A stretch of DNA of 64,000 bases from Ureibacillus chungkukjangi (GCF_003217295.1 NZ_QJTJ01000002.1:62001-126000), one strand, 5' to 3'; counted from the first letter of the stretch, positions 17,897-27,342 are shown. Notes: generated from the sequence alone by a model not told the origin. Numbers and translations are program-made.

Positions 17897-18061
17897 TCAT
17901 TCTCTTTTATCTTCTCGTACGGATAGGATTTGAGGCTCTGAACCATATTTATATCGAATGGTTTTTCTCGCTTCTACCGGTGACCTTGCAATAATTGACT
18001 TCGTTTGTTTTTCACCATTGACCTCGTATTCAACCAAAAAGCACTTTGATCCACATCTCAT
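17897..18061 (-). CDS. Small conserved-looking cytoplasmic protein (54 residues)
   Basis: A short gene with a convincing site: AAGGAGGG five bases before the ATG at 18061. The product starts MRCGSKCFLVEYEV and continues with a strand-helix-strand-like pattern (TKSIIARSPVEARKTIRYKYG, then QILSVRE) rich in charged residues. I do not know its function. It lies downstream of the AIM24 gene on the same strand, separated by a hairpin, so it may have its own promoter or be read through. Confidence 0.65.
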   Translation of the reverse strand: MRCGSKCFLVEYEVNGEKQTKSIIARSPVEARKTIRYKYGSEPQILSVREDKRE

Positions 18062-18080
18062 GAAAACCCTCCTTAAATCA

Positions 18081-18112
18081 AATAACCCTTCCAGGAATTG
18101 AAAGGGCTGTTA
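18081..18112 (-). terminator. Hairpin between the AIM24 gene and the 54-residue gene
   Basis: AATAAC-CCTT near-palindrome with GAAAGGG and GTTAT; T-rich on the minus strand afterwards, probably terminating AIM24. Confidence 0.5.
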
Positions 18113-18153
18113 TCTGAGAAAATTATAATGTTAAATGAATTTTATTGCTAAGA

Positions 18154-18852
18154 TTACTGACCTCCAGCCTGCATGTTCACTTCTTCATAAGGCTGAACAA
18201 TCACAAAGCCATCCCCTTCAAAACGCATTTGGATTGATTCTCCACTGCCTCTTCCGACAAAGGTTTTTAGTGAAATATCCGTCTGGAACTCTGGCATAAG
18301 ATTTCCTGACCAAGCAACTGTAGCGTTAGGATCTGTAATAACTGGATTGCCAGGCGTAACACGTAATGTCAGTGGCTCGTAATGAGTAGTAATGGCAACC
18401 ATCCCTGTTCCTTCACAGCGAACATTAAATAGTCCACCTGCCATCATTCCCGCTACTTTTCTCATCAGCTTAATATTGTGCTTGATGGATGGCTCGAACG
18501 CCAACAGATCATTGCCATTTACATGGATAGCTTCATTTTGCAGTTTTAAAATAATTATTTTTTTACCCATATCAGCCAAATACAATTTCCCTTTTCCATT
18601 CGCCTTCATAAGGGTAGCGCCTTCACCTGTAAATGCCTTTTTAAATAAATGACCAATTCCGTTTTCTAAAATGCCTTCACGCTCGAATTTAATCTTGCCA
18701 TTATAAGAAATCATGGCTCCCGATTTTGCCCACACAAGTCCATCGAGATTCACCTCTAAAATACGAGGTGTTTCTAATTCAAATAGTCCTTCTCCCTTAT
18801 CAACCTGCTCTGTATTTTTTATAAATTCTTCAATTGAATATCGATTTACCAT
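18154..18852 (-). CDS. AIM24-family protein
   Basis: A 232-residue beta-rich protein of the AIM24/TRAP-like family: VWAKSGAMISYNGKIKFE, then KGKLYLAD, a Gly-rich MAGGLFNVRCEGTGMVAI block and the terminal GRGSGESIQMRFEGDGFVIVQPYE. The mitochondrial relative is linked to inner-membrane organisation; the bacterial role is unknown. The ATG at 18852 follows GGAGGGG; the longer frame to 18930 has no site. Single gene upstream of a small hypothetical. Confidence 0.85.
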   Translation of the reverse strand: MVNRYSIEEFIKNTEQVDKGEGLFELETPRILEVNLDGLVWAKSGAMISYNGKIKFEREGILENGIGHLFKKAFTGEGATLMKANGKGKLYLADMGKKIIILKLQNEAIHVNGNDLLAFEPSIKHNIKLMRKVAGMMAGGLFNVRCEGTGMVAITTHYEPLTLRVTPGNPVITDPNATVAWSGNLMPEFQTDISLKTFVGRGSGESIQMRFEGDGFVIVQPYEEVNMQAGGQ

Positions 18853-19140
18853 ACAATCCCCTCCATTATTTAACATATACGTAACGTGGTCTAATTTAGT
18901 TTCAGGTCTTCCATTCTTTTTATGAACCAAAGCGATTTTATTAGTTAGCCTTACAGTTTATTCCTACTTAGTCACAAGTATCATTCGTTATAAAGTAAAA
19001 TGAGTACAAACAGGCTTCGTTTATTATAGGTATTACAACTTACAAACTTTTTATCTTTTGAATTATTTTTTTGAGAATATCTTATCTAACTGTTCGTTGT
19101 ACATTATGAAAAGTTTTTCTCTACATAAGGAGCAATGTGA

Positions 19141-19704
19141 ATGAAGTGTTCATCGACAAATTTTATAAGCAGATTAAAGAAACAAAAAGAAGACGCCCTT
19201 GACTATATAATCGAAGCTTATTTGCCCCTAGTAAAAACGATAGCAACAAAAATTTTACACAATATGAAGCACCCTGATATCGAAGAATGTGTAAACGACG
19301 TCTTTCTTACAGTTTGGCAAAATGCCCTTCAATTTAATGGCGAGGCAGACGACTTTAAAAAATGGATTGGTATGATTGCAAAGTACAAAGCCATCGATCG
19401 GTATCGACAGGCTGAAAAGCTAATGTCAATCGAACAATCTTATGAACCCCTTGAACAGAAAGCTAGCAAGATACAAACAGACCAAACTGTTCTAAAACGA
19501 GAAGCTAAAAATGAAATATTATTTGCTGTTAGTCAACTAGAAGTAATCGACCGCGACATTTTTATAATGAAATACTTTTTGGAGCTCTCAAATTTAGAAA
19601 TAGCAAACCAGCTTGGTTTATCGAAGGCAGCTGTTGATAATCGGCTATATAGAGGTAAGAAAGTTTTAGCCAAAAATGATAAGTTAAAGGAGCGATTTGT
19701 ATGA
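19141..19704 (+). CDS. ECF RNA polymerase sigma factor
   Basis: A 187-residue sigma factor. Region 2 covers about residues 20-90, with the DIEECVNDVFLTVWQNA core-binding helix and KAIDRYR; region 4 (about 125-185) has the helix-turn-helix LSNLEIANQLGLSKAAVDNRLYRGK that reads the -35 element. AAGGAG precedes the ATG. It overlaps the next gene by four bases (ATGA), and that gene encodes a DUF4179 anti-sigma-like membrane protein, so the pair is probably a sigma/anti-sigma system responding to an envelope signal. Confidence 0.92.
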   Translation: MKCSSTNFISRLKKQKEDALDYIIEAYLPLVKTIATKILHNMKHPDIEECVNDVFLTVWQNALQFNGEADDFKKWIGMIAKYKAIDRYRQAEKLMSIEQSYEPLEQKASKIQTDQTVLKREAKNEILFAVSQLEVIDRDIFIMKYFLELSNLEIANQLGLSKAAVDNRLYRGKKVLAKNDKLKERFV

Positions 19705-20723
19705 CAGAGAAAGAATGGCTCGATTTAGATATTGATCAGCTGGAGTTACTAGATGTAACAGAGTTCGAAAAAACTCGTGTTAAGCAGTACGTTGTAAAAA
19801 AACGAAAAAAAACATCCCTTTTACGTAATATTGCTGTTGCTTCTATTATCATTATCAGTGCAACTACTGCATCAGGATTCGCCTTCCCTTCGCTTGCATC
19901 ACAGCTTCCTTTTATGGACAACGTCATCCAACTTTTCAATGTTGAAGAGCATCGATATGAGGCTTTTGAGGACTTCTCTACAGATTTCAACCTTACACAA
20001 TCGAGCAATGGTATTAATATCATGATTGATGACGCAGTATATGATGGTACTAATATTACAGTGACTTACGCAATTGAGACAGAACATGATTTTGGCAAGA
20101 CGATGCAGGAAAAAGCACCGAATTGGTTTGATGTAACTGGTTCACACGCCCTTGGTGGAACAGAGGAAATTAAACAAATTAGTGATACAAGCTATATAGG
20201 AATATCCACCTTCACCCCTAGTTTTGAAAATGATGTCTATCCAGAAAAAGTGGAAGTAACTTGGACCCCAAAAGCTTTTATAAGTTTAGCGAATGATTTG
20301 GAGGTTGAAGGTGATTGGTCCTTCTCCTTCTCATTAGAACGTTTAAAAGGCGATTTACAGCATGTTAATCAAAAGGTCGGGCAAGAAGGGATTAACTTTA
20401 CATTGCAAACTATTGAATTTACGGATGTTTCAACAGTTATTACCTACGAACAGGTCGTGACTGATGAACTGGTTTCTAAATGGCCAATGGTAACACCCAC
20501 TTTCCGAATTAAAGATAATTTAGGGCATGTATATGTGGATGGTACAAACGGAGGCGGTGTATCTAGGGAAAACGGCAAGCTCTACAATGGCACAACCGCA
20601 TTTGGTAAAATTCAAGATGGTGCAAGTCAGCTTATTATCACCCCAATCGAAATCGCAAGTGAGATGTCAGGGTTAACTCATACCGAAATTGAACTTGAAC
20701 CAATCGTAATTGATTTAAAATAA
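19701..20723 (+). CDS. DUF4179 anti-sigma-like membrane protein
   Basis: A 340-residue protein with one transmembrane segment at about 43-65 after a basic KKRKKT stop, and a large extracytoplasmic beta-rich domain containing the DUF4179 region (GINIMIDDAVYDGTNITVTYAIE). The cytoplasmic N-terminus of about 40 residues is the likely sigma-binding part; no zinc-finger HxxxCxxC is visible, unlike the anti-sigma at 62244. Coupled translation with the sigma gene. Ends at a strong terminator. Confidence 0.85.
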   Translation: MTEKEWLDLDIDQLELLDVTEFEKTRVKQYVVKKRKKTSLLRNIAVASIIIISATTASGFAFPSLASQLPFMDNVIQLFNVEEHRYEAFEDFSTDFNLTQSSNGINIMIDDAVYDGTNITVTYAIETEHDFGKTMQEKAPNWFDVTGSHALGGTEEIKQISDTSYIGISTFTPSFENDVYPEKVEVTWTPKAFISLANDLEVEGDWSFSFSLERLKGDLQHVNQKVGQEGINFTLQTIEFTDVSTVITYEQVVTDELVSKWPMVTPTFRIKDNLGHVYVDGTNGGGVSRENGKLYNGTTAFGKIQDGASQLIITPIEIASEMSGLTHTEIELEPIVIDLK

Positions 20724-20731
20724 AAATGTGT

Positions 20732-20766
20732 GCCTCTATATGGAACCAGTTTCCTTCTATAGAGGC
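20732..20766 (+). terminator. Intrinsic terminator of the sigma/anti-sigma operon
   Basis: Perfect arms GCCTCTATA (20732-20740) / TATAGAGGC (20758-20766), then ATTTCATTTT. Confidence 0.85.
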
Positions 20767-20833
20767 ATTTCATTTTGATATCTAAAGGAATTTCCACATA
20801 TTTATAGAAATAGTCATCTACGGAGGTGTTAGT

Positions 20834-21370
20834 ATGCAAGTACGAAAAGCGGTTATGGCGGATGCTGCTGGGATTGCAAAGGTTCACGTAGACAGCTGGC
20901 AGACGACCTATAGAGGGATTATACCGGATGATTTTTTAAATAAGTTATCCTATGAGCAAAGAACTGAGCTGTGGAAGCGTAATATCTCAGAAGTAGATAA
21001 TTATGTGGCAGTGGCAGAGGATGAAGAAGGCAAAATCATTGGCTTTGCTAGTGCTTCAAAAAGAGAAGAAAATTCGACGCCAAATTCAAGCGACTTAACA
21101 TCTATCTACTTGCTTGAAGAATATCAAGGCCAAGGAATCGGAAAGAACATCCTTCAGCACATATTCGTGCACTTTAAAAGCTTGGGTCTTCAAAAGATAT
21201 TTGTGGATGTTTTAGCAGAGAATAAAACACGCCATTTTTATGAATATTATGGTGCCAAATTATATTCAACTACTCAAATTAAGATTGGCGGAAAGGTTCT
21301 GGATGAACTCATTTATGAATGGGATAGTGTGGATGAAGTGTTAGAAAGGTTAAAAAAGGTAGCTCATTAG
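20834..21370 (+). CDS. GNAT N-acetyltransferase
   Basis: A 178-residue acetyltransferase: N-terminal VRKAVMADAAGIAKVHVDSW with TTYRGIIPDDFL is common to many Bacillus GNATs, and EYQGQGIGKNIL is the acetyl-CoA pyrophosphate loop. The end (NKTRHFYEYYGAKL) completes the fold. GGAGGTG precedes the ATG. Monocistronic between two terminators; substrate unknown. Confidence 0.9.
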   Translation: MQVRKAVMADAAGIAKVHVDSWQTTYRGIIPDDFLNKLSYEQRTELWKRNISEVDNYVAVAEDEEGKIIGFASASKREENSTPNSSDLTSIYLLEEYQGQGIGKNILQHIFVHFKSLGLQKIFVDVLAENKTRHFYEYYGAKLYSTTQIKIGGKVLDELIYEWDSVDEVLERLKKVAH

Positions 21371-21383
21371 ACGAAGCAAATTT

Positions 21384-21413
21384 GGCGTTAATCACTGGAC
21401 TAACGCCTTTTTT
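21384..21413 (+). terminator. Intrinsic terminator of the GNAT gene
   Basis: Perfect arms GGCGTTA (21384-21390) / TAACGCC (21401-21407), then six T. Confidence 0.85.
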
Positions 21414-21417
21414 ATAT

Positions 21418-22230
21418 TTACTTTTCTGTCCAAATTGCTTTCGTATAGGCAATCTGCAATCCTGCTCTTTCCATATTATTTTGACTGACAGATCGGAATC
21501 TTACTTGCCCCACTATTAAGCTACAGCCTTTATCAATCGCCTCGTTGATACGGTGGTTGATTAATGCACTTTGGATACCTCTATTTCTTAAGGAAGGCAT
21601 AGTTGCTGCCGCAGCAAGAGTAGCAATGTCATCCTTTATGAATAAAACACCTATCCCTGCAGGTACATTTTCATACGTAGCAAGATAAAATGTCCAGCCC
21701 TCAATATCATAGAGAATTTTATTATTCTGAGCGACGCCGTTTTTAAGAAAATCAGGCATCCCAAATCCTTTTACGTAAATATTAGCAAAGGTATCAAATT
21801 CATCCCTGTCCAGCTTGTGAATCCCAATATTAGGTTGAATTTCGATTTTAGCCTTCTTTGAGAGTGTCCCGTACAAAGCTGTATGAAAATCGTGATGATA
21901 ATAGCCCGCCCTACTAAGGCAAGTAAGTAATTCTGAAGAGGTGTTAGCTGGCGCTAGTTCAAATCGAGCCGGTATTTCTTTCTGCTCGTAAAAATTCCCC
22001 ATCTCTTCAATAGCGTGTTCATCCCCTGTCTTTAATCCCTTTACTGTATTGAAGGACGGACCAGGGATATTTCGTACTGAAAAGGCCGTAGCTTGACCGA
22101 ACTTTTGAATTTCAACCCCCATTGGATTCCCTTGAAGCTGCTGAAATGCTGATAATCTAGATTCCAAGCATTCTATTTCAGACTGCTCCAACCTTTGTGC
22201 CAATTCATGGTTTAAAACTACTGTTGTCAC
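21418..22230 (-). CDS. GNAT N-acetyltransferase (two-domain type)
   Basis: A 270-residue protein with a C-terminal GNAT domain (about 140-270) containing LAAAATMPSLRNRGIQSALI and FRSVSQNNMERAGLQIAYT; the N-terminal half is a degenerate GNAT-like region. The GTG at 22230 is chosen because AAGGTG lies five bases upstream, inside the end of the preceding gene; an ATG at 22248 has no site. It starts four bases after that gene's stop, so translation is probably coupled. Confidence 0.8.
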   Translation of the reverse strand: MTTVVLNHELAQRLEQSEIECLESRLSAFQQLQGNPMGVEIQKFGQATAFSVRNIPGPSFNTVKGLKTGDEHAIEEMGNFYEQKEIPARFELAPANTSSELLTCLSRAGYYHHDFHTALYGTLSKKAKIEIQPNIGIHKLDRDEFDTFANIYVKGFGMPDFLKNGVAQNNKILYDIEGWTFYLATYENVPAGIGVLFIKDDIATLAAAATMPSLRNRGIQSALINHRINEAIDKGCSLIVGQVRFRSVSQNNMERAGLQIAYTKAIWTEK

Positions 22231-22234
22231 TGTG

Positions 22235-22771
22235 TCACCTTCTCTCATTTTTCAGGATTGAATAGACATTTGTATCATGAGAAGCCCCGTTATGATATAT
22301 ATTCTCCCGTAAAACTCCCTCTTTTTTAAATCCTAGTTTGATAAGCAAATTATTAGAAGCTTCATTTTCTATGAAAACAATCGCTCCTATTCGTGATAAG
22401 CCCATCACATCAAAGCCATAAGGGAGCACCTTTGATAAGGCTTCTGTTGTATAGCCCTGTCTCCAATAGTCAGGATGAATTTCGTAACCGATTTCAGCTT
22501 TTCTATGCTTAGGCAACCAACCATTAAAGCCGATTGTACCAATAATCCCTTTTGTCCCTTTCACCTCAATACCCCAACGAATACCCCGTTTCGCTTCGAA
22601 GCTATTCGCAAAAAAATCAACAAATTCTTCGGCATGCTCGATCTGCTGTAGTGTCTCTTCACCATAATACCTAGTGACTGCCTCGTTTGAAAAGCAAGCA
22701 AAAATGGCCTCTGCATCGTCTTTTGTTATTTCTCTTAAGCGTAGTCTTTCAGTTTCTAATACGGGGAACAT
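22235..22771 (-). CDS. GNAT N-acetyltransferase, RimJ/RimL type
   Basis: A 178-residue acetyltransferase with LETERLRLREITKDDAE at the start, YWRQGYTTEA as the acetyl-CoA loop, and NEASNNLLIKLGFKKEG. Very similar in layout to the product at 6771-7331 (shared KRGIRWGIEV-type segment). AGGAGAGG precedes the ATG. First gene of an operon with the GNAT at 21418; two acetyltransferases in one transcript suggests related acceptors, which is inference. Confidence 0.9.
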   Translation of the reverse strand: MFPVLETERLRLREITKDDAEAIFACFSNEAVTRYYGEETLQQIEHAEEFVDFFANSFEAKRGIRWGIEVKGTKGIIGTIGFNGWLPKHRKAEIGYEIHPDYWRQGYTTEALSKVLPYGFDVMGLSRIGAIVFIENEASNNLLIKLGFKKEGVLRENIYHNGASHDTNVYSILKNERR

Positions 22772-22844
22772 AGAACCTCTCCTAACTCAATTTGAATTAC
22801 CTACGTTTAATTCATCGACTAAATTCTTAACTGTCTTAAAATGA

Positions 22845-23288
22845 TTATGCAATTCGAACCTGTTTCTTTTGAAAGTAATCTATAATGCACCAAACAACCG
22901 CGTAAAAGATTCCTAACATTATTGAAAGCACCTCGTAGCTTGTGTCTAAAAAAAGGTTCATGCCGAATAATGGTGTCACAAAAATCACATATAAGGGATA
23001 TTGGATTGATGCTATTGCGTCGAAAATACTACTTCCAGAAATGTAGTAGGTCTCCAGCTCTGAAATAAAGAAGATCACTATGCCCGCATACGTTCCTCCA
23101 ATTATAAATTTTTTCAATTTTTGACTTCCTGTTTTAAGGCTGATTACTATGAAAGCCATAAAAACTAAGGATACAAGGAAATTGAGCATACCAATTTGCA
23201 GATCCGGATGCTTTATGGCAGGCATTAAGTTTATTGAAAATGCTAATAGATACGACACTATTAACAAGATTAAGAGTTTTTTATTCAT
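22845..23288 (-). CDS. Hypothetical four-helix membrane protein
   Basis: A 147-residue protein with four hydrophobic segments at about 5-23, 32-51, 62-80 and 95-135, and a short basic tail (QKKQVRIA). No family recognised. GGAAGG precedes the ATG. It lies between the GNAT operon and the YcdB-like gene on the same strand; no functional clue from context. Confidence 0.65.
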   Translation of the reverse strand: MNKKLLILLIVSYLLAFSINLMPAIKHPDLQIGMLNFLVSLVFMAFIVISLKTGSQKLKKFIIGGTYAGIVIFFISELETYYISGSSIFDAIASIQYPLYVIFVTPLFGMNLFLDTSYEVLSIMLGIFYAVVWCIIDYFQKKQVRIA

Positions 23289-23337
23289 AAAATTTTCCTT
23301 CCTTACTGATTAAATTGCTTATTAAGTTCACTAGTAG

Positions 23338-24774
23338 TTATTCTTTTTCGAGAATTATTGCTCCTGTCATCGCATCAATATATCGTATCGCTCTTTTTGT
23401 ATGATGGTCACATGCTCGATAGATGAGTGAGTATTCCTCGTTCTCTCCATCTTCATCTCCATAGTTTTTATCCCACGCTAATTCAAAATCTAAAGATTTC
23501 AGAAAAATTTTGTGCGCTTCTTCCTTTGAAGTAACCGGGGCGGCAGGAATATGTTCTAGTTGGTCAAAGTCAAAGCTAGGGCCACTATAATAATCGATTA
23601 AACCTGTATGTCGATTTACTGACACTATTACCAATTCTAAAAAAATTTGTATTCCCTGTTTGCTCTGCACTCGAAAACTAAAGGTTTCTTTTGCTCTAGC
23701 CTCTTCAAAGTCCTCCTCGTTATCATGCACCTTCAATTGCAAACATTGGTAAAAATTAGGAATAAGCATTTGTAAAAAATCGAGAGCCTTTTCATAGCAT
23801 TCCTCACGATCAAGACAAAGGTCACCATTTCTTTCCTTAAACCAGACAAAACCTCTAACCTTCTCTGAATCTTTTGAAATGAAAGCCTTTACGGTATCTT
23901 CATTGTGACTCTGTAAAAAGCTATCTACCGATAAATCCTTTTTACTTTGTTTCCATCCACGCTCACGCCAAACAATCCCTACCTCTTTTTCCAGCTCTAC
24001 CTTACGAATGACCTCCATCTCTGCAGGAATACCGATGACCTCTTCAATAGAAGCTTCTTCTTTTGCTACTGTATCAGCTTTAGGAAGTGGAACATATTGG
24101 CTCGGCGAATCCTCATCATGAATAATAGTTAAAGTCGGCTGGGCAGTATCTGCTTTGTAGTTCATGAGAAGGTCAATATCATAAACAAGCTGCAGTCCTT
24201 CTTTCCTAACATCATGAATCGCAGAATTTAAGTTCGCTATTAAAGGCTTAAAATCAAGCTGCGTTTGGACATGCTGAAACAATTTTTCTTTTTCTATCAA
24301 CGTCTCAGGAATAGATGGCTCATCTTTAATTCCAAAATATTCAAATCCGATAACTTCTCCACTTGGTTCAACATCAATATAGAATCCAGTTCGAGGTAGC
24401 GATAGGCCCATCACTATTTGTTCATAGTTAAAGCGGTAGGCACCCTCTACCTTTTGGGTAGTAAATAGGGTTACCTTTTGTAAAGCATGGGGATAATGGC
24501 TGCTTAAAAACTGCTCCGCCTTTTCTTTCAGTTGTGTCTCGTTTAGTGAAAACACTCCGTTAGTTGGTTCATTTCGTTCAATTGATAAACTTGTCAAATT
24601 CCCATTCAAATCAAGGCTTACCGAAATCCCTTCCTCTTGCTGCTCATCAGCCCATGTAAATATCGCTTGGCCTTCGCCATTCTCATCCTCAGCCACTTCT
24701 TCTATTAATGGGTTAAGATGATCAGGCAGCTCGATTAAGGATAGTGCTCGTTCCTTTAACTGATCTTTATTCAA
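23338..24774 (-). CDS. YcdB/YcdC-like repeat protein without signal peptide
   Basis: A 478-residue, strongly acidic protein. PepSY-like repeats typical of the YcdB/YcdC (DUF4901) family recur: KEKAEQFLSSHYPHALQKV with GFYIDVEPSGEVIGFEYFG, and later KALDFLQMLIPNFYQCL with VNRHTGLIDYYSG, plus an IRYIDAMTGAII end. Relatives are usually exported, but no signal peptide is visible here, so this copy seems cytoplasmic. TTG start, GGAGGTG eight bases upstream. Function unknown. Confidence 0.75.
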   Translation of the reverse strand: MNKDQLKERALSLIELPDHLNPLIEEVAEDENGEGQAIFTWADEQQEEGISVSLDLNGNLTSLSIERNEPTNGVFSLNETQLKEKAEQFLSSHYPHALQKVTLFTTQKVEGAYRFNYEQIVMGLSLPRTGFYIDVEPSGEVIGFEYFGIKDEPSIPETLIEKEKLFQHVQTQLDFKPLIANLNSAIHDVRKEGLQLVYDIDLLMNYKADTAQPTLTIIHDEDSPSQYVPLPKADTVAKEEASIEEVIGIPAEMEVIRKVELEKEVGIVWRERGWKQSKKDLSVDSFLQSHNEDTVKAFISKDSEKVRGFVWFKERNGDLCLDREECYEKALDFLQMLIPNFYQCLQLKVHDNEEDFEEARAKETFSFRVQSKQGIQIFLELVIVSVNRHTGLIDYYSGPSFDFDQLEHIPAAPVTSKEEAHKIFLKSLDFELAWDKNYGDEDGENEEYSLIYRACDHHTKRAIRYIDAMTGAIILEKE

Positions 24775-24839
24775 CGTAAAGCACCTCCAACGTTATTAAA
24801 ATACTGTTAATAACAATATTAACATATATATCCAAAATA

Positions 24840-24887
24840 AAAATCACCTCCCCTCTAACGAATTCTTGGAGGAGAGATGATTTTTTT
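24840..24887. terminator. Terminator of the AraC-type gene
   Basis: Imperfect 15-bp arms 24841-24855 and 24869-24883, flanked by a T-run on the plus side and A-rich sequence on the other. Confidence 0.7.
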
Positions 24888-25764
24888 ATAGATTATTTTT
24901 TTGAACAGGAAGCCAAATTTCGCATTCTACAATTGGAGACGTTAAATCTTTCGTTTTAATCGATAAGATTTCAGGACCCTGTGCTACTTGATAGCTGGAA
25001 GCTGGAAACCACTCAGCATAAATCCTCCCCCATGTTTCCTGTAGTGAACCTGGAAAGGGGCCAGATGATTCAAATACTGCCCACGTTGAAGCAGGTACTT
25101 CAAGCTTTGTATAGTCTTTTGGGGAGGTTTTTGTTGTTGCTACTCCTATATACTGATCAAGCTCCCCTTTTTCTTCCATGCGTCCTTCCGAAAAGTTTGT
25201 AGAGGCTTGAATTATTCCTGACGGTTCAACGTTAGAGAAACTTTTTAGTTGCGTTATTTTCTCCATAGTCAACGATTTCCACATCGCTGTAATTTCCGGG
25301 TTTTCCCCTTCAAAAATAATCGGAACTCTTTTCATAATACCAACTATGTTAAAAGCCTCTTTTTCTTCAATTCGATAATTCATCTCATTTCCTCCTCTAA
25401 TGGATAATTGAAAGGTCATTTGAGGATACGCTTTAAGTGACTTTCCATTTGCTCTTGCTTCCGATGGTGTTACACCATGCAAATTTTGAAAGGCTCTAGT
25501 AAAAGAGTCCGGTGAATTGTATCCATATTTGATGGCAACATCAATTATCTTCATGCTACTACTGTTTAACTCCAATGCTGCCAAACTAAGTCTTCTACGT
25601 CGAATGTATTCCGAGAGCGGGATACCCGCAAGGAATGAAAACATCCTTTTAAAATGGTATTCCGAGCAGTGAGCTATTCTTGCCACCGCCTTGAAGTCAA
25701 TTTCATCCGTAAGATTCTCTTCAATATATTTCATGGCAGCATTCATACTTTTAAGCGAATCCAT
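24886..25764 (-). CDS. AraC-family transcription regulator with GyrI-like effector domain
   Basis: A 292-residue regulator. Two AraC helix-turn-helix motifs occupy residues 1-100 ([19 protein letters not shown] and [21 protein letters not shown]), followed by a GyrI-like small-molecule-binding domain (about 130-290) that starts at [13 protein letters not shown] and ends ECEIWLPV. This DNA-binding/effector layout is found in drug-responsive activators such as Rob and BltR-like proteins. The ATG at 25764 follows GGAGG by seven bases. No obvious target gene adjacent. Confidence 0.92.
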   Translation of the reverse strand: MDSLKSMNAAMKYIEENLTDEIDFKAVARIAHCSEYHFKRMFSFLAGIPLSEYIRRRRLSLAALELNSSSMKIIDVAIKYGYNSPDSFTRAFQNLHGVTPSEARANGKSLKAYPQMTFQLSIRGGNEMNYRIEEKEAFNIVGIMKRVPIIFEGENPEITAMWKSLTMEKITQLKSFSNVEPSGIIQASTNFSEGRMEEKGELDQYIGVATTKTSPKDYTKLEVPASTWAVFESSGPFPGSLQETWGRIYAEWFPASSYQVAQGPEILSIKTKDLTSPIVECEIWLPVQKNNL

Positions 25765-25870
25765 TACATGACCTCCTTTCATCTATACAATAGCAGGAGC
25801 TGAGTGTATCCATCCGACATTTCGTGCACCATTATGTAGGGGGACCAACTGAACAGCAGAAAATAATTTA

Positions 25871-26361
25871 CTATTCAGTTCGCACCTTTGCATAAATACA
25901 AGTGTCTGTCAGTTTACTGCCATCTGCTGATAAATCTTCACTTTTCAAAATACCCTCCAGCTCAAAACCTAACTTTTCAGGAATGGCACGACTTTTTAGA
26001 TTTGTAGATTCACACCTAATCTCGATTCGATTAAATTGAATTTTGTTCAAGCCTACATTTGTTAATGCCTCTACTGCTTCTTTCATATAACCGTTCCCAT
26101 TATATTTGGTATTTATCCAATACCCAATTTGAGTTTTAGGGATATCCCAGCTGACACCTTCAAAGCTCGTTACCCCAATAAACTCATTACATTCTTATTA
26201 GGAGCCGCCAATAGTTCTTGATAATAAGGTTCTGGTATTGCCTGTTCAACCTTCATAAAAATATGAGGGAGTGCCTCGGAATGCTCAGCTTGCCCTTCCT
26301 TAACAATTGCATTTACTCCTTGATAATCTGCAATTTTCGCCGTAGTTATTTGTATCCTCAA
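25871..26361 (-). pseudogene. Chimeric GNAT acetyltransferase remnant
   Basis: Two different GNAT pieces are joined out of frame. The 5' part (26361 down to about 26190, TTG start, GGGGGG site) encodes IQITTAKIADYQGV and ALPHIFMKVEQAIPEPYYQE, the N-terminus of one subfamily, and reaches a stop at 26170. The 3' part, read in another frame from about 26196 to 25871, gives NEFIGVTSFEGVSWD, QIGYWINTKYNGNGYMKEAV and a RimL-like end. The simplest history is a deletion between two neighbouring GNAT genes. Confidence 0.75.
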
Positions 26362-26437
26362 CTCAATCCCCCCTTATCACTCGTAATTTATTCAACAAAA
26401 ATAACCTTAATCCTTCTTGATCAAGGCCCTAGCTCTA

Positions 26438-26818
26438 TTACTTTGTTATCGCAAGCTCCTTATACGTTCTTCTCAAAACTAACAAAATATATATCAATAT
26501 CGAATATATACAAGTACCAATCATGTAATAAATTGCGTGTTCTTTTGGGTTAACAATTGTAAAACCATCTTCGCCATGAATGGTCTGATATACTTGAATT
26601 GACCCATAGAATTGCCAGAAATAATAGAGAGTCACTACTACCATTACTAGGGCCAGGAAAGCTTTTTTGTGAAAAATAAGCTTGAGGGAATTTCTCTTGA
26701 AGACCTGTGAAAACGCAATATTCGGCATTGCTTGTAGCTCTAAATTGAATGGCATTAGGAAATAAATCATTAATCCTCCCCAAATCAAACCGACCACAAT
26801 GATTTCTAGTAAACTCAT
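26438..26818 (-). CDS. Hypothetical membrane protein
   Basis: A 126-residue protein with three hydrophobic segments: about 4-22, 50-68 and 96-114, with a soluble loop between the second and third. No family recognised. AAGGAGG precedes the ATG. Neighbours are a GNAT pseudogene and a lipoprotein gene, giving no functional hint. Confidence 0.65.
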   Translation of the reverse strand: MSLLEIIVVGLIWGGLMIYFLMPFNLELQAMPNIAFSQVFKRNSLKLIFHKKAFLALVMVVVTLYYFWQFYGSIQVYQTIHGEDGFTIVNPKEHAIYYMIGTCIYSILIYILLVLRRTYKELAITK

Positions 26819-26894
26819 TAGTACCTCCTTAAAACACGAATTATAAATAGAAATAGAGGAGAATTAATATCCCCTCCACTTCTAATATTATACA

Positions 26895-27281
26895 TTAATT
26901 ACCATTTAAAAACCCATAAATCCCCTCAATCGAACTACTAGAAAGTGTATAAATCGTATGCGTATCCTTCGTATTCATAATGGTCCCTGCCTTATCTGAA
27001 ATCCATAGAAAATAGGACTCATTTGCAATAGAAAATTGAAACTCCGGATTTGCCATATTTACAATGCCTGATTCTTTTATCGAATCCTTTACAGCTCTTT
27101 CGAAAATGACTACCTCTTCTTTATTTAATTCTAAATTTATAGTGCCATGGTTCTCTTTAGGTATAATTGCAATATCTAATTTACTCACTGTTTCTTCAGC
27201 TGCCCGCTCTTCATGGGAACAGCCAGCCCATACCATTCCTATCAGGCTCAAAAAAATAAGTGCTATTTTCAAATTCATCAC
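26895..27281 (-). CDS. Small putative lipoprotein
   Basis: A 128-residue protein with a lipoprotein signal (lipobox VWAGC, modified Cys at about 20), so it should be anchored on the outer face of the membrane. The mature part has a helix-rich charged region and a beta-like end; no family recognised. Start is ambiguous among GTG 27281, ATG 27278 and TTG 27272: the AGAGG is only two bases from the ATG and eight from the TTG. Function unknown. Confidence 0.65.
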   Translation of the reverse strand: MMNLKIALIFLSLIGMVWAGCSHEERAAEETVSKLDIAIIPKENHGTINLELNKEEVVIFERAVKDSIKESGIVNMANPEFQFSIANESYFLWISDKAGTIMNTKDTHTIYTLSSSSIEGIYGFLNGN

Positions 27282-27342
27282 CTCTTGTATTAGACATGCT
27301 TTTTATAAGATAAGTTACAAATTTTTGAAGCAACAATAAAAA

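Noticed and set aside
17863-17994. 43-codon plus-strand frame opposite the 54-residue gene
   Set aside because: Weak site, and the opposite strand has a much better supported gene.
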